A stretch of 64,000 nt of DNA from Acetomicrobium thermoterrenum DSM 13490 (GTDB lineage: Bacteria > Synergistota > Synergistia > Synergistales > Acetomicrobiaceae). How positions within the stretch are numbered: the first letter of the stretch is position 1; each line of letters begins with the position of its first letter. Below, one piece after another: positions 42,522 through 52,515 of this stretch. Where the stretch lies: NCBI RefSeq assembly GCF_900107215.1, contig NZ_FNPD01000001.1, forward strand, positions 186,001-250,000. The letters are read 5' to 3'. Both the position numbers and the translations under genes were made by a program. Below the pieces are notes generated by a model. It was not told the origin of the DNA. It ran no database searches and saw only the letters and a list, made by a program, of their open reading frames with translations.

Positions 42522-45500
42522 TAAATTCGTTCATCTACATGTTCACACAGAATACAGCCTCTTAGACGGCGCCATAAAAATAAAAGACCTGGTCTCCAGG
42601 GCTAAGGAATGGGATATGGGAGCCGTGGCGGTGACTGATCACGGTGTGATGTTTGGCGCCATAGAATTCTATTACGAGTGCATGAAGCAAGGTGTCAAGC
42701 CGATCATGGGGTGCGAAGTTTACGTAGATCCAAAGGGGCATACCAGACGCGAAGGGCAGGGAGGGAACTACCATCTCCTGCTCTTGGCAGAAAACGAAGA
42801 AGGTTACAGGAACCTCGTAAAGCTGGTTTCCATAGCCAACGTGGAGGGATTTTACTATAAACCGCGGGTCGATTATGACTTGCTGTCGAAATATTCCAAG
42901 GGGTTGATCGCATCTTCGGCATGTCTTGCCGGAGAGGTTCCCTCTTTGATCTTGAGCGGCAGATACGACGAGGCGAAGGAAAAAGCCCTGCTTTATCGCG
43001 ATATATTTGGCGAGGGGAATTTTTACCTAGAGATTATGTCCAACGGTCTGTCGGAGCAGGCGGTAGCCAACAAGCACGTAATAGAGCTCGCCAGAAAGGC
43101 TAACATTCCTCTTCTTGCCACCAATGATGCTCATTATTTGGAAAGCTACGATGCAGACTGGCATGAAATATTGCTCTGCGTCCAGACCAACTCCACCGTC
43201 AATTCCAAGAACAGGTTTCAGTTCGGATCCAAGGAATTTTACTTGCGTTCACCCGTGGAAATGTGGAAGATATTTGGCGATGAGCTGTCGGATGCCCTGC
43301 ATAACACTGTCGATATATCGGAAAGATGCAATGTCAAGCTTGAATTCGGCCAATACATGCTTCCCGAGTACAAAGTTCCCGAAGGCGAGACGCTGGAAAG
43401 CTATTTGGCCCTGAAGGCCCAAGAGGGATTGGCCAGGAGGTTCGGCGGTAGGGAAATACCGCAAGAGTACATAAAACGAATGGAATATGAGTTGGGCGTT
43501 ATTAAACAAATGGGGTTTGCCGGATACTTTCTGATAGTCCAGGATTTCATAAATGCAGCCAAAGAAAGGGGTATACCTGTGGGGCCGGGCAGAGGGTCCG
43601 CTGCCGGTTCTTTGGTGGCCTATGCCTTGAGAATAACTGAGATCGATCCTATTACATACAATCTGCTTTTCGAACGTTTTTTGAATCCCGAAAGGATAAG
43701 CATGCCCGATATTGATACGGACATTTCCGATAAGCGGCGTGATGAAGTGATCGATTACGTGGTGGAAAAGTACGGTAGAGATAAAGTAGCCCAGATAATA
43801 ACTTTCGATAGGATGAAAAGCAGGGCGGCCGTGCGGGACGTAGGTAGAGCTTTGGATATGCCCTATCCTGATGTGGACAAAGTGGCCAAGTTGATACCCT
43901 TCAATGTCTCCTCTATAGAGGAAGCGTTAGAGTTATCCCACGAATTGAAGGCGTTATATGACGGCAACAGAGAGGTCAAACAGTTGTTGGATTACGCAAG
44001 TCACATCGAGGGTATCGCCCGCCATTGCTCACAGCATGCCGCCGGGGTGGTCATATCGCCCGAACCTCTGGTTAATATCGTTCCTTTGAAAGCCATCAAC
44101 GGTACCCAAATAGTGACGCAGTATCCCATGGAGCCCCTTGAAAAACTTGGGTTGGTAAAGATGGACTTTTTGGGCTTGAGAACTCTCTCCATGATAGAAG
44201 AGACTTTGAAGAATATAGCGAAAAACGGCAAAAAGGTCCCCGATCTGACACAACTGCCCATGGACGACAGAGCAACCTTCGAGATGTTGCAGAGGGGCGA
44301 TACCATGGGCGTCTTCCAGCTTGAATCTTCCGGGATGAGACAGCTTCTCAAAAAACTTTGCCCCGATTCGTTCCAGGATATCATCGCAGTTCTGGCCCTT
44401 TATAGACCCGGACCCTTGGGCAGCGGAATGGTGGATCAGTATATCGAAAGGAAGCACGGGAGGTCCCCCATAAGCTATCCCCATCCTGCGTTGGAAGAGG
44501 CCCTGAAAGAAACGTACGGAATTATTTTATATCAGGAGCAGGTTATGCAGATTGCCGCTAGATTAGCGGGTTATACCCTGGGGCAAGCCGATATACTGCG
44601 TAGGGCAATGGGAAAGAAAAAGGTCGAAGAGATGGAAGAACAAAGACAGGTATTTGTCAAAGGCTGCCTTGAAAATGCCGTAAGTGCAGAACAGGCCAAC
44701 GAAATATTTGATTTGATACAATATTTTGCCGGGTATGGTTTCAATAAGTCTCACAGCGCTGCCTATGCGATGATAAGCTATCAAACGGCGTACCTTAAAG
44801 CTCACTACCCCGTTGAATTTTTGGCCGCCTTTCTTTCAAGTCACATAGGCGCAAAAAAAGAAATCCTTGCTCGTTACGTTAGGGAAGTAAGGAGTGACGG
44901 CATTGAAGTCCTTCCTCCCGATGTGAACGAATCCGAAGCCGGTTTTACGGCCGTGGGCGATGTTGTAAGATTTGGGTTGACCGCCGTCGCCAAGGCCGGC
45001 TCCGGGGCCGTGGAGGCCATACTGAAGGCGAGAAAGGAAGGAGGCCCCTATAAATCTTTGTGGGATTTCGTTTCGAGGATAGATCTGAGGGCGGTGAACA
45101 AATCAGTTATAGAGAGCCTTATAGGTGTGGGTGCCTTCGATGGATTGCACAGCAATCGCCGCCAGATACTGGAATCCCTTCCCGTGTTACTGGAGGCGCG
45201 TGCCCGCTTAGACGAGGATAAGTTTCAGCAGCGCCTCTTCAGTCTCGATGGGAACGATTCTTTAGATGTAGAGCCGGCGTTGGTGGATATCGAGGACTTC
45301 GAGTTTCACGAGAAGCTCGAGCTTGAGAAAGATGCTGTGGGACTCTATATTTCGGGGCATCCCTTCGAGGCCTACGAAGAAAGGGTACGAAAATATGCAT
45401 ATTGTACCCCTTCCGAACTCATCCATTGGTGTTCTCCTCAGGCGAAACCCTTGGTCGGAGGCATCGTAACAGATGTAGCCGAGAAATATACCAAAAAGGG

Positions 45501-45933
45501 CGATCTCATGGGGATTGTGGGAGTAGAAGACCTGGATGCCAAGCTGGAAGTGGTGTGCTTTCCAAGAATGTGGGGTAAAGTAAAGGCCTTTTGTCAGGCG
45601 GGCACCGTAATTTTGGTGTCGGGGCGTCTCGAGGAAAGAGGAGGGGGGTTGACCATGATCGCCGAGGACGTTGTTCCTTTAGAAGTTGCCGAGAGAGAAA
45701 AAGGTCAAATTTTTAGGCTTCGCATTCCCTTCCACCTTTGCGACGAGACGGTCCTAAGGAATTTGATCAGAACTTGCAAGAGCTATCCCGGAAAAGACCA
45801 AGTTCTTGTGGAGGTCTATAATGACCGATTTTCGGCCTTCATCTTATTGAACGATACCCGCGTAACTGTAAGCGAAGAGCTTAAAGGAAAAATAGAGGAT
45901 ATGATGGGAAGTTTCTTGGAGATCGCCGTTTAA
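42514..45933 (+). CDS. dnaE: DNA polymerase III alpha subunit
   Basis: DnaE is the replicative polymerase. The PHP domain begins FVHLHVHTEYSLLDGA; the polymerase core has VGPGRGSAAGSLVAYAL and PDIDTDISDKRRDEV (catalytic Asp), and there is an HhH and OB domain at the C-terminus (VGLYISGHP onward). It has 1139 residues. I choose TTG 42514, 8 bases after GGAGG (42501-42505), inside the dnaX end. A 42499 ATG is also in frame. Confidence 0.96.
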   Translation: MNNKFVHLHVHTEYSLLDGAIKIKDLVSRAKEWDMGAVAVTDHGVMFGAIEFYYECMKQGVKPIMGCEVYVDPKGHTRREGQGGNYHLLLLAENEEGYRNLVKLVSIANVEGFYYKPRVDYDLLSKYSKGLIASSACLAGEVPSLILSGRYDEAKEKALLYRDIFGEGNFYLEIMSNGLSEQAVANKHVIELARKANIPLLATNDAHYLESYDADWHEILLCVQTNSTVNSKNRFQFGSKEFYLRSPVEMWKIFGDELSDALHNTVDISERCNVKLEFGQYMLPEYKVPEGETLESYLALKAQEGLARRFGGREIPQEYIKRMEYELGVIKQMGFAGYFLIVQDFINAAKERGIPVGPGRGSAAGSLVAYALRITEIDPITYNLLFERFLNPERISMPDIDTDISDKRRDEVIDYVVEKYGRDKVAQIITFDRMKSRAAVRDVGRALDMPYPDVDKVAKLIPFNVSSIEEALELSHELKALYDGNREVKQLLDYASHIEGIARHCSQHAAGVVISPEPLVNIVPLKAINGTQIVTQYPMEPLEKLGLVKMDFLGLRTLSMIEETLKNIAKNGKKVPDLTQLPMDDRATFEMLQRGDTMGVFQLESSGMRQLLKKLCPDSFQDIIAVLALYRPGPLGSGMVDQYIERKHGRSPISYPHPALEEALKETYGIILYQEQVMQIAARLAGYTLGQADILRRAMGKKKVEEMEEQRQVFVKGCLENAVSAEQANEIFDLIQYFAGYGFNKSHSAAYAMISYQTAYLKAHYPVEFLAAFLSSHIGAKKEILARYVREVRSDGIEVLPPDVNESEAGFTAVGDVVRFGLTAVAKAGSGAVEAILKARKEGGPYKSLWDFVSRIDLRAVNKSVIESLIGVGAFDGLHSNRRQILESLPVLLEARARLDEDKFQQRLFSLDGNDSLDVEPALVDIEDFEFHEKLELEKDAVGLYISGHPFEAYEERVRKYAYCTPSELIHWCSPQAKPLVGGIVTDVAEKYTKKGDLMGIVGVEDLDAKLEVVCFPRMWGKVKAFCQAGTVILVSGRLEERGGGLTMIAEDVVPLEVAEREKGQIFRLRIPFHLCDETVLRNLIRTCKSYPGKDQVLVEVYNDRFSAFILLNDTRVTVSEELKGKIEDMMGSFLEIAV

Positions 45934-45978
45934 CCCCTACAGGGATTTGATTTTGTTGATCAAGAGATTGTATTTTAT

Positions 45979-46006
45979 TTGCAAGCATATGTTTGCACCT
46001 TATAAA
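45979..46006 (+). promoter_or_regulatory. Probable pyk promoter with overlapping inverted repeat
   Basis: TTGCAA (45979-45984), a 16-base spacer and TATAAA (46001-46006) form a plausible promoter. TGCAAGCATATGTTTGCA (45980-45997) is an inverted repeat with one mismatched pair that covers most of the -35 box and spacer, where a repressor could act. Confidence 0.55.
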
Positions 46007-46029
46007 TTTGCACTTATGGAGTGATGAGT

Positions 46030-47781
46030 ATGAGAAAGGTTAAAATTGTATGTACTTTAGGTCCTGCCTGTGGAGATCGCGAAGTCCTCAAGCTGCTCGC
46101 CCAAGAGGGCATGGATGTGGCGAGATTTAACTTCAGTCACGGCACGTACGAACAACATGCTAAAAGTTTGGAAAATATAAGGAGTATAGAAAAAGAGCTG
46201 GGACGCCCAATAGCGACAATGCTCGATACTAAAGGTCCGGAAATCAGGACAGGCTCTCTTGCTAACCACGGGACGGTCATCCTTCATGAAGGAAATGTCT
46301 TTGTGTTGACGTCCGAACCCGTCGAAGGAGATGAATCCAGGGTATCCATAAGTCATGCAAAGCTTTTCAAGGACGTTAAACCGGGGATGAATATTTTTAT
46401 AGACGATGGCACTATTACTTTAGTAGTGGAAGACATTAGAGATCATGATATCGTCTGTCGCGTGGTTGTTGGCGGAGAGTTGGGCGAACATAAGGGGATT
46501 AATGTCCCCGATGCCAATCTCTCGGTGCCGGCATTGACGGAAAAGGACATTGAAGACATAAAGTGGGGTCTTGAACATGACATGGAATACATAGCCGTCT
46601 CCTTTGTTCGCACGAGAGATGAGATCATTAGCGTAAGGCGCGTGGTAGAAGAGCTGGACGGCGACATCAAGATCATCGCCAAGATCGAAACAAAACAAGC
46701 TGTAGTTAATCTGGACGATATCATTTCCGTGGTTGACGGTATGATGGTTGCCCGAGGGGATTTGGGGGTTGAAATGCCAACTGAGGAGGTCCCCCTGGTT
46801 CAGAAAAGGATTATTGACCTTTGCAGATATCACGGCAAACCTGTAATAGTAGCTACCCAAATGCTTGATTCTATGATAAGGAATCCGAGGCCTACGAGGG
46901 CGGAAGCCAGCGACGTGGCGAACGCAGTTCTCGATGGCGCAGATGCGGTTATGTTGTCTGGTGAAACAGCAAAGGGGAAATATCCCGTTCTGGCGGTGCG
47001 GACGATGAAAAATATTGTAGAGAGGGTGGAGAAGGAGTATCGTATGTGGCAAAGGCCCGCGACGATCCCCATAAAGGCCAAGGGCGTGCCCGATGCCGTG
47101 AGTCATGCAGCAGTTTCAATTGCCGAGGAGATGAACGTAGGGGCTATACTCTCTCTTACCAGCAGCGGGAGCACGGCAAGAATGGTGAGCAAGTACAGGC
47201 CTCTTCCTCCCATTATCGCAGCCACGCCAAAGGTCAAGACCTGTCGCGAGCTCTCCCTTGTATGGGGGGTAATTCCGATGATTCAGCCCCAGATATCTAC
47301 CACGGATGAAGCAGTAGAAAGGGCTTTGGCCTCGGCCAAGGAAAAAAATCTTCTGAAAGAAGGGGAATTAGCCGTAGTGACGGCAGGCGTTCCCATGGGC
47401 ATTCCCGGAACGACGAACATGATAGAAGTTCGTCCTGTCAGCAAAATTTTGGTCAAGGGCTTGTCTTTGATCAAAAAGGTAGTTTCGGGAGTCGTTTGCA
47501 AAGCCCTTGATCCCGATACGGCCATTGCAACGATGAAGGACGGTTATATTTTAGTAGTGCGGCAGACTGACAAGGCATATGTACCGGCCATGAAAAAGGC
47601 TCAGGCTATCATCGCGGAGGAGGGCGGCCTCACCAGCCATGCAGCAATAGTTGCTCTAGAATTGGGCATTCCATGCATTGTCAGTGCCGCGGGTGTGACC
47701 GACATTTTAGAAAATGGCATGGTTATAACGGTAGATGGCTCACGAGGTGTAGTATATCAGGGGAATGTAAAACTTCATTAA
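46030..47781 (+). CDS. pyk: Pyruvate kinase with extra C-terminal PEP-utilising domain
   Basis: Pyk makes pyruvate and ATP from PEP and ADP. Core motifs are VKIVCTLGPA, MLDTKGPEIRTG and IAKIETKQAV (catalytic Lys). The C-terminal ~90 residues form a PEP-synthase-like swivelling domain with GGLTSHAAIVA, as in Bacillus-type enzymes. In those the His carries no essential role in the kinase reaction. I choose ATG 46030, 8 bases after GGAG; the frame is open to 46021. Length 583 residues. Confidence 0.96.
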   Translation: MRKVKIVCTLGPACGDREVLKLLAQEGMDVARFNFSHGTYEQHAKSLENIRSIEKELGRPIATMLDTKGPEIRTGSLANHGTVILHEGNVFVLTSEPVEGDESRVSISHAKLFKDVKPGMNIFIDDGTITLVVEDIRDHDIVCRVVVGGELGEHKGINVPDANLSVPALTEKDIEDIKWGLEHDMEYIAVSFVRTRDEIISVRRVVEELDGDIKIIAKIETKQAVVNLDDIISVVDGMMVARGDLGVEMPTEEVPLVQKRIIDLCRYHGKPVIVATQMLDSMIRNPRPTRAEASDVANAVLDGADAVMLSGETAKGKYPVLAVRTMKNIVERVEKEYRMWQRPATIPIKAKGVPDAVSHAAVSIAEEMNVGAILSLTSSGSTARMVSKYRPLPPIIAATPKVKTCRELSLVWGVIPMIQPQISTTDEAVERALASAKEKNLLKEGELAVVTAGVPMGIPGTTNMIEVRPVSKILVKGLSLIKKVVSGVVCKALDPDTAIATMKDGYILVVRQTDKAYVPAMKKAQAIIAEEGGLTSHAAIVALELGIPCIVSAAGVTDILENGMVITVDGSRGVVYQGNVKLH

Positions 47782-47814
47782 TAGGGTATTACAGTAGCAG
47801 ATAGGAGTAGCGAT

Positions 47815-48504
47815 GTGGATGTAGGGTTTGATGATAGAAGAGATTACAATGAATTTTGCCCATGGCGGCGCTTTGGCTTTCGCAAAAAGGTACTTTCCTC
47901 CGATTGGAGGAGCATGGAAAGGGAGATAGCAAGACATTATGGAGACAGAGTAAAGATCTCCTCTTTGGTTAAAAGCGCCGTGCTGGTGCCTATGTTGACT
48001 GTAGCGGGAAGGCCGTCTCTTTTACTGGTCGAAAAAAAAGATGACCTTCCCAAACACGGAGGGCAAATTGCCTTTCCCGGCGGTAAGATGGAGCCCTACG
48101 ATAAAGGGCCCGTCGAGACAGCACTACGTGAATTTGAGGAAGAGACAGGTTTGCCCTCTAGCGAAATTAGCGTAGTTGACATGTTAGATCCCGAGCTTAC
48201 TCACACGACGGGTTTTGTGATAGTTCCCGTCGTAGGTTTTTTGAAAAATATTGATAATTTAAAAAAGGTTAAAGTAGATTCCAACGAAATCAAAAGGATC
48301 ATTATCTTCTTTTTGGATGACCCGAATGGTGGTAAGTTTGAGTTAGAGACCTTTTCTCTGAGCGAGGGATTTTCCCTTCTATATCCTATTTACCGTCTCA
48401 AAAGCGGAGTAAGGATATGGGGTGCGACGGCACGTATTTTGCTTAAGATAATGGTCAATTCAGGCGTATATTTTAGAGGAGCATTGGAGCGTAGATGTCT
48501 TTGA
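47815..48504 (+). CDS. Nudix hydrolase, CoA-pyrophosphatase (NudL) like
   Basis: The Nudix box is GGKMEPYDKGPVETALREFEEETGL and fits the consensus GX5EX7REUXEEXGU. The preceding KHGGQIAFPGG matches the NUDIX_CoA motif region. It probably hydrolyses CoA or related nucleotide diphosphates. The 229-residue length suits that group. GTG 47815 is behind AGGAG. It overlaps nfo by 10 bases. Confidence 0.88.
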   Translation: MDVGFDDRRDYNEFCPWRRFGFRKKVLSSDWRSMEREIARHYGDRVKISSLVKSAVLVPMLTVAGRPSLLLVEKKDDLPKHGGQIAFPGGKMEPYDKGPVETALREFEEETGLPSSEISVVDMLDPELTHTTGFVIVPVVGFLKNIDNLKKVKVDSNEIKRIIIFFLDDPNGGKFELETFSLSEGFSLLYPIYRLKSGVRIWGATARILLKIMVNSGVYFRGALERRCL

Positions 48505-49337
48505 TAGGAGCTCATATATCCGTTCGCGGTGGCCTCTCAAAGGCCATAGACAGAGGAAAAAGCCTCTCATGCGAGGCAATACAGATATTCACGAAAAATC
48601 AATTACAGTGGAAATCTTCTCCCATAAAATTGGAAGAAAGTATGGCCTTTTACAAAAAGTGGCAAGAGAGCGACATCAAAGAAATAGTAGCCCACGGGTC
48701 TTATTTGATTAACTTGGCTTCGGAGGGAGATTTGAGAGTTAAGAGCATATGCGCTACCGTAGAGGAGTTAAAAAGGTGTAATGAACTGGGGATATCCTCT
48801 TTAGTATTGCATCCCGGTTCTCATGGGGGCGCAGGTGTTGACGTGGGAATCAAAAGGGTGGCACAGGCTCTTAAGGAGGTATTAGAAAGGACCGAGGAGC
48901 TTAAGACAAGAGTGCTTCTTGAGACCACTGCAGGCGAAGGTTTCTCCCTTGGTGGTGATTTGGCTCATTTTGGCGAAATCATGGAGTTGCTGGATGGCCA
49001 CTTTAGAATAGGTCTTTGTCTCGATACGTGTCATCTATTTGCCAGCGGTTACGAGCTTTCCTCTCTGGAGGGTTATGAACGCCTAATTCTAATGGTTGGC
49101 AAGTACGTCGGTCTTGAAAGGGTTGGATGTTGGCATTTAAACGACAGTCGCTTTGAGAGAGGAAGCAGAAAAGACAGGCATGCTCATATAGGAGATGGCA
49201 ATATCGGCATTGATGCTTTCGCAAATATACTTACCGATCGGCGTTGGGAGAGGGTACCATGTCTTTTAGAGACCCCTAAGGAAGGCCGCGGCGACGAGGG
49301 TAATTTGGCTTTATTGAGAAAACTGAGGGGACATTGA
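48495..49337 (+). CDS. nfo: Endonuclease IV (AP endonuclease)
   Basis: Nfo cleaves DNA at abasic sites using three zinc ions. IGAHISVRGGL begins the TIM barrel; LHPGSHGGAG, LLETTAGEG, CLDTCHLFASGY and HLNDSRFERGSRKDRHAHIGDGNIG carry the metal-binding His, Asp and Glu residues. Length 280 residues. ATG 48495 overlaps the Nudix gene. Confidence 0.95.
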   Translation: MSLIGAHISVRGGLSKAIDRGKSLSCEAIQIFTKNQLQWKSSPIKLEESMAFYKKWQESDIKEIVAHGSYLINLASEGDLRVKSICATVEELKRCNELGISSLVLHPGSHGGAGVDVGIKRVAQALKEVLERTEELKTRVLLETTAGEGFSLGGDLAHFGEIMELLDGHFRIGLCLDTCHLFASGYELSSLEGYERLILMVGKYVGLERVGCWHLNDSRFERGSRKDRHAHIGDGNIGIDAFANILTDRRWERVPCLLETPKEGRGDEGNLALLRKLRGH

Positions 49338-49357
49338 TTATCGAAAGGAAGACGATC

Positions 49358-50440
49358 ATGGGAAGTAATCCCAAACTTAGGGTAGGGCTCGAAAAAATCC
49401 GGGATAACGCTTCGAAAGTGGTGGAGCTTTGCAAAAAAACCGGCATCAGGGCGGGTGGCGTTACAAAGGGGCTTTGTGGAAACCTAAAGGTAGCCGAGGC
49501 GATGGTCGACGGAGGATGTTTCTTTTTGGCCGACAGTCGCGTAAAAAATATCGCAAATCTCAAAAGAGAAGGCGTGAATTCTCCTTTTATGCTTTTGCGC
49601 TTGCCGATGCCAAGCGAAACAGATGCTGTGGTGACTTGGGCCGATGTAAGCTTGGTTTCCATGGCTGAGACGATCTTACTCTTAGATGAAGCCTGTAAAA
49701 TTCAAAATAAGTTTCATGAAGTAATAGTCATGGTTGACGTAGGTGATCTGCGCGAGGGTATATGGCCATCTGATGTCGAAATAGAAACGATGGCTAGTGC
49801 TTTGAAGAAGTGTAAAAGGGTTCACTGCCTTGGAGTTGGAACTAATGTCGGATGTTATGGCGGCGTTTTACCCTCCCGCGAAAATATGGGCAGGTTGGTC
49901 GAGGTTGGCCGTAAACTCGAGGACCTGCTTGGCTACAAGTTGGCGGTCTACTCGGGGGGAAGCAGCTCTTCCTTGGCGTTGATAGAAAAGGGAGAGATGC
50001 CTCGGGAAATAAATCAACTGAGAATAGGGGAAGCTATTTTGCTTGGCACTGACGTAACGGGCGGGAGGAAAATTCCCTATTTGAACCAGGATACCATGTT
50101 TTTAGAAGCGGAAGTAATAGAGGTCAGGCGAAAGCCGAGCGTGCCTGTAGGCGAAATAGGAGCAGATGCCTTCGGCAATGTGCCGTTTTTTGAGGACAGG
50201 GGGGTGCGTCTTAGGGCTGTATTAGCCTTGGGCAAGCAAGATGTCAGGCTTGAAGGAATCAAACCTCTTCAAAAAGGCATCCGCATCCTCGGTGCGTCGA
50301 GCGACCATATGATTCTAGATGTAGAAAATTGTGACGAAAACATTTCCCCGGGGAGCGTTCTGGCTTTCAGGGTAGATTATGGGGCGATGCTGGCAGCTGC
50401 TACGTCGCCTTATGTGGAAGTGGTGGCGGAAGCAGAATGA
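49358..50440 (+). CDS. Alanine/ornithine racemase-family PLP enzyme
   Basis: The 360-residue protein is of the fold-III PLP type. The PLP lysine is Lys37 in GVTKGLCGN; the C-terminal RIGEAILLGTD is the family's second conserved block. Related proteins are the ornithine racemase (Orr) of amino-acid-fermenting Clostridia and YhfX-like proteins. Substrate cannot be named from sequence. I choose ATG 49358, nine bases after AAAGGA. Its stop overlaps the cdaA start by four bases, so it is probably co-expressed with it. Confidence 0.85.
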   Translation: MGSNPKLRVGLEKIRDNASKVVELCKKTGIRAGGVTKGLCGNLKVAEAMVDGGCFFLADSRVKNIANLKREGVNSPFMLLRLPMPSETDAVVTWADVSLVSMAETILLLDEACKIQNKFHEVIVMVDVGDLREGIWPSDVEIETMASALKKCKRVHCLGVGTNVGCYGGVLPSRENMGRLVEVGRKLEDLLGYKLAVYSGGSSSSLALIEKGEMPREINQLRIGEAILLGTDVTGGRKIPYLNQDTMFLEAEVIEVRRKPSVPVGEIGADAFGNVPFFEDRGVRLRAVLALGKQDVRLEGIKPLQKGIRILGASSDHMILDVENCDENISPGSVLAFRVDYGAMLAAATSPYVEVVAEAE

Positions 50441-51273
50441 TCAAATTTCTGTCCTTGCGCGATATTCTAGATATACTCATTATTGCCTTTCTCATATATC
50501 GCATCCTCTTATTGCTGATGGATACAAGGGCCATGCAGCTTGTAAAGGGGCTGTTGCTTTTGGCCTTAGTCAGTGTATTTGCCAGGACTTTGCGCTTTGA
50601 AGCTTTATCGTGGATATTGGGAAAGTTTTTAGGCGTTATGTTTATAGCCATTCCCATTGTATTTCAACCTGAACTGCGACGGATGCTCGAGGAAATAGGC
50701 AAAGGAAGCCTGTGGAGACGGGCCATATCCAGGGAGAAGGCGCAGTCTTTGGCGGATGAGGTTTTAAGGGCCCTACTGTATCTCCAATCTCAAAAAATAG
50801 GGGCTTTGATAGTTCTTCAAAGGAGCACTGGACTTAAAGACGTGTGGCAATCTGCTGTAAAATTGGACTCTGAAATTTCTCAAGAAGTGTTGGTATCCAT
50901 TTTTTGGCCGGGCAATCCCCTCCATGACGGTGCTGCCATACTGGATAGGGAACGGGTGATTGCGGCTTCATGTTTTTTACCCCTGAGCGATAATCCGGAT
51001 ATTTCAAGATGGCTTGGTACGAGGCATAGGGCAGCCTTAGGAATAACGGAGGTATCGGATGCCATATCTTTGGTGGTTTCGGAAGAGCGGGGAGAGGTTT
51101 CCTTTGCAATACGCGGTCACCTCTCCAGAGGTCTTAAAGAAAACCAATTGCGTCAGTTGCTCCTTCACTACTTTCTTTCGGAAAGCGAACCCACATCGCT
51201 GTGGGAAAAGATCCGTGAGGCCTTTGCTTCATTTCGTTCTGGAGGTGTAAAAGATGATGAAATGGATCGATAA
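50437..51273 (+). CDS. cdaA: Diadenylate cyclase CdaA
   Basis: CdaA makes the second messenger c-di-AMP from two ATP. Three membrane segments (about 10-27, 34-49, 57-75) precede the DAC domain with the DGA motif (NPLHDGAAILD) and RHR motif (GTRHRAALG). The cdaA-cdaR-glmM order is widely conserved and ties c-di-AMP to cell-wall and osmotic control. It overlaps cdaR by 20 bases. Confidence 0.95.
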   Translation: MIKFLSLRDILDILIIAFLIYRILLLLMDTRAMQLVKGLLLLALVSVFARTLRFEALSWILGKFLGVMFIAIPIVFQPELRRMLEEIGKGSLWRRAISREKAQSLADEVLRALLYLQSQKIGALIVLQRSTGLKDVWQSAVKLDSEISQEVLVSIFWPGNPLHDGAAILDRERVIAASCFLPLSDNPDISRWLGTRHRAALGITEVSDAISLVVSEERGEVSFAIRGHLSRGLKENQLRQLLLHYFLSESEPTSLWEKIREAFASFRSGGVKDDEMDR

Positions 51274-52462
51274 TCTGTTCTCCTCCAGGACATTTTTGAA
51301 GGTATTTTCCTTGGTACTCGCCTTTTTTCTGTGGTTTTATGTCACGGGAGACAGCAATACCGATGTGGTAAGATCTTACAGACTGGCTTTACAGCTTCGA
51401 AATGTCCCTAGCGGGGTTACGATCCAACTTCCCAGCAGGGAGGTCGAGGTTCAAGTGGCTGCCAACAGGTTTTTGGCATCGAACATTATCCCCGAAAAGG
51501 ACATAGTTTGTTATGTCGACCTTCAGGGATTGGAGCCGGGGCGGCATACCCTCCCAGTAAGGACATCTTTGTCAACGGGATTGCAGTTGATAACAATAAA
51601 CCCCTCAACGGTGGATCTCAGATTGGAAAAGAGCGCGGAAAGGGCGATCCCCGTTACGCCGGAATTGCCTCAGCTGCCCGACGGATATGCTTTACGAAGC
51701 GTTATCGTGTCTCCCTCCCAAGTGATCGTACGGGGTACAGAAAGCGATGTGAAAAGGATAACGGGCGCAGTCGTCGTTCCCTCTCTTGCCGATCTGCTTG
51801 CCAACGAAAAGATAAGTCTTAAGGTGATGCTTAAACCTCAATCGCAGGAATGGTCGAACGTAACAGTGATCCCTGACAAGGTTGATTTTCAGGCTGAGGT
51901 CGATATCGTAAAGATAAAAAAAGAAGTTCCCATCTTTGTTCCCATTGAAGGGGAGCCTCATCCCGATTATATCGTTACGTCCATTCTGACTACTCCAGGG
52001 AACGTGATATTGGAAGGGTCAAAAGTGACACTTAACGGGATCAGTTCCATCACTACAAAGTCTCTGAATATAAGCGGAATAAATGAAGACATGGAAGCGC
52101 AACTTCCCATTTCAGTCCCGAAAGGGATCAATGTATTGGGAGATAAAAGCGTAACCGTGAAGGTAACATTAAAGCAAAGGATTGCTACTATGAAATACGA
52201 AAATTTGGAGATAGAGATAAGGGGCAGAGGTATATATAGAAATTGGAAAATAGATCCCACTAAAGTGGATGTGATCATTGAGGGGCCCCCGTCCATTGTT
52301 TCTTCCCTTGAAGGTAAGGAGCCCGCAATAGTGGCGTATGTAGATATTACGAATATAGTGTCCAGGAGATTGTCCATACCCGTAAACGTTGAAGTAAAGG
52401 TTAAAGGGATCAGCGTCAAGAAGGTCGATCCTGACAGGGTTACCTTTACGGTTCTGGATTAG
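51254..52462 (+). CDS. cdaR: YbbR-domain protein, c-di-AMP regulator CdaR
   Basis: CdaR is a membrane-anchored protein with an external part of repeated YbbR domains (about three to four over residues 35-402), which modulates CdaA. An N-terminal membrane segment (TFLKVFSLVLAFFLWFYVTG) is followed by the beta-rich repeats (e.g. VPVEIEG/ITPELPQLPDGYALRSVIVSPSQVIV-type units). ATG 51254 follows GGAGGTG. Length 402. Confidence 0.9.
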   Translation: MMKWIDNLFSSRTFLKVFSLVLAFFLWFYVTGDSNTDVVRSYRLALQLRNVPSGVTIQLPSREVEVQVAANRFLASNIIPEKDIVCYVDLQGLEPGRHTLPVRTSLSTGLQLITINPSTVDLRLEKSAERAIPVTPELPQLPDGYALRSVIVSPSQVIVRGTESDVKRITGAVVVPSLADLLANEKISLKVMLKPQSQEWSNVTVIPDKVDFQAEVDIVKIKKEVPIFVPIEGEPHPDYIVTSILTTPGNVILEGSKVTLNGISSITTKSLNISGINEDMEAQLPISVPKGINVLGDKSVTVKVTLKQRIATMKYENLEIEIRGRGIYRNWKIDPTKVDVIIEGPPSIVSSLEGKEPAIVAYVDITNIVSRRLSIPVNVEVKVKGISVKKVDPDRVTFTVLD

Positions 52463-52515
52463 ACTGATAACTGTAAGGCATTGCAATTTATGATAAATAT
52501 AGGAGTGAACGTCCA

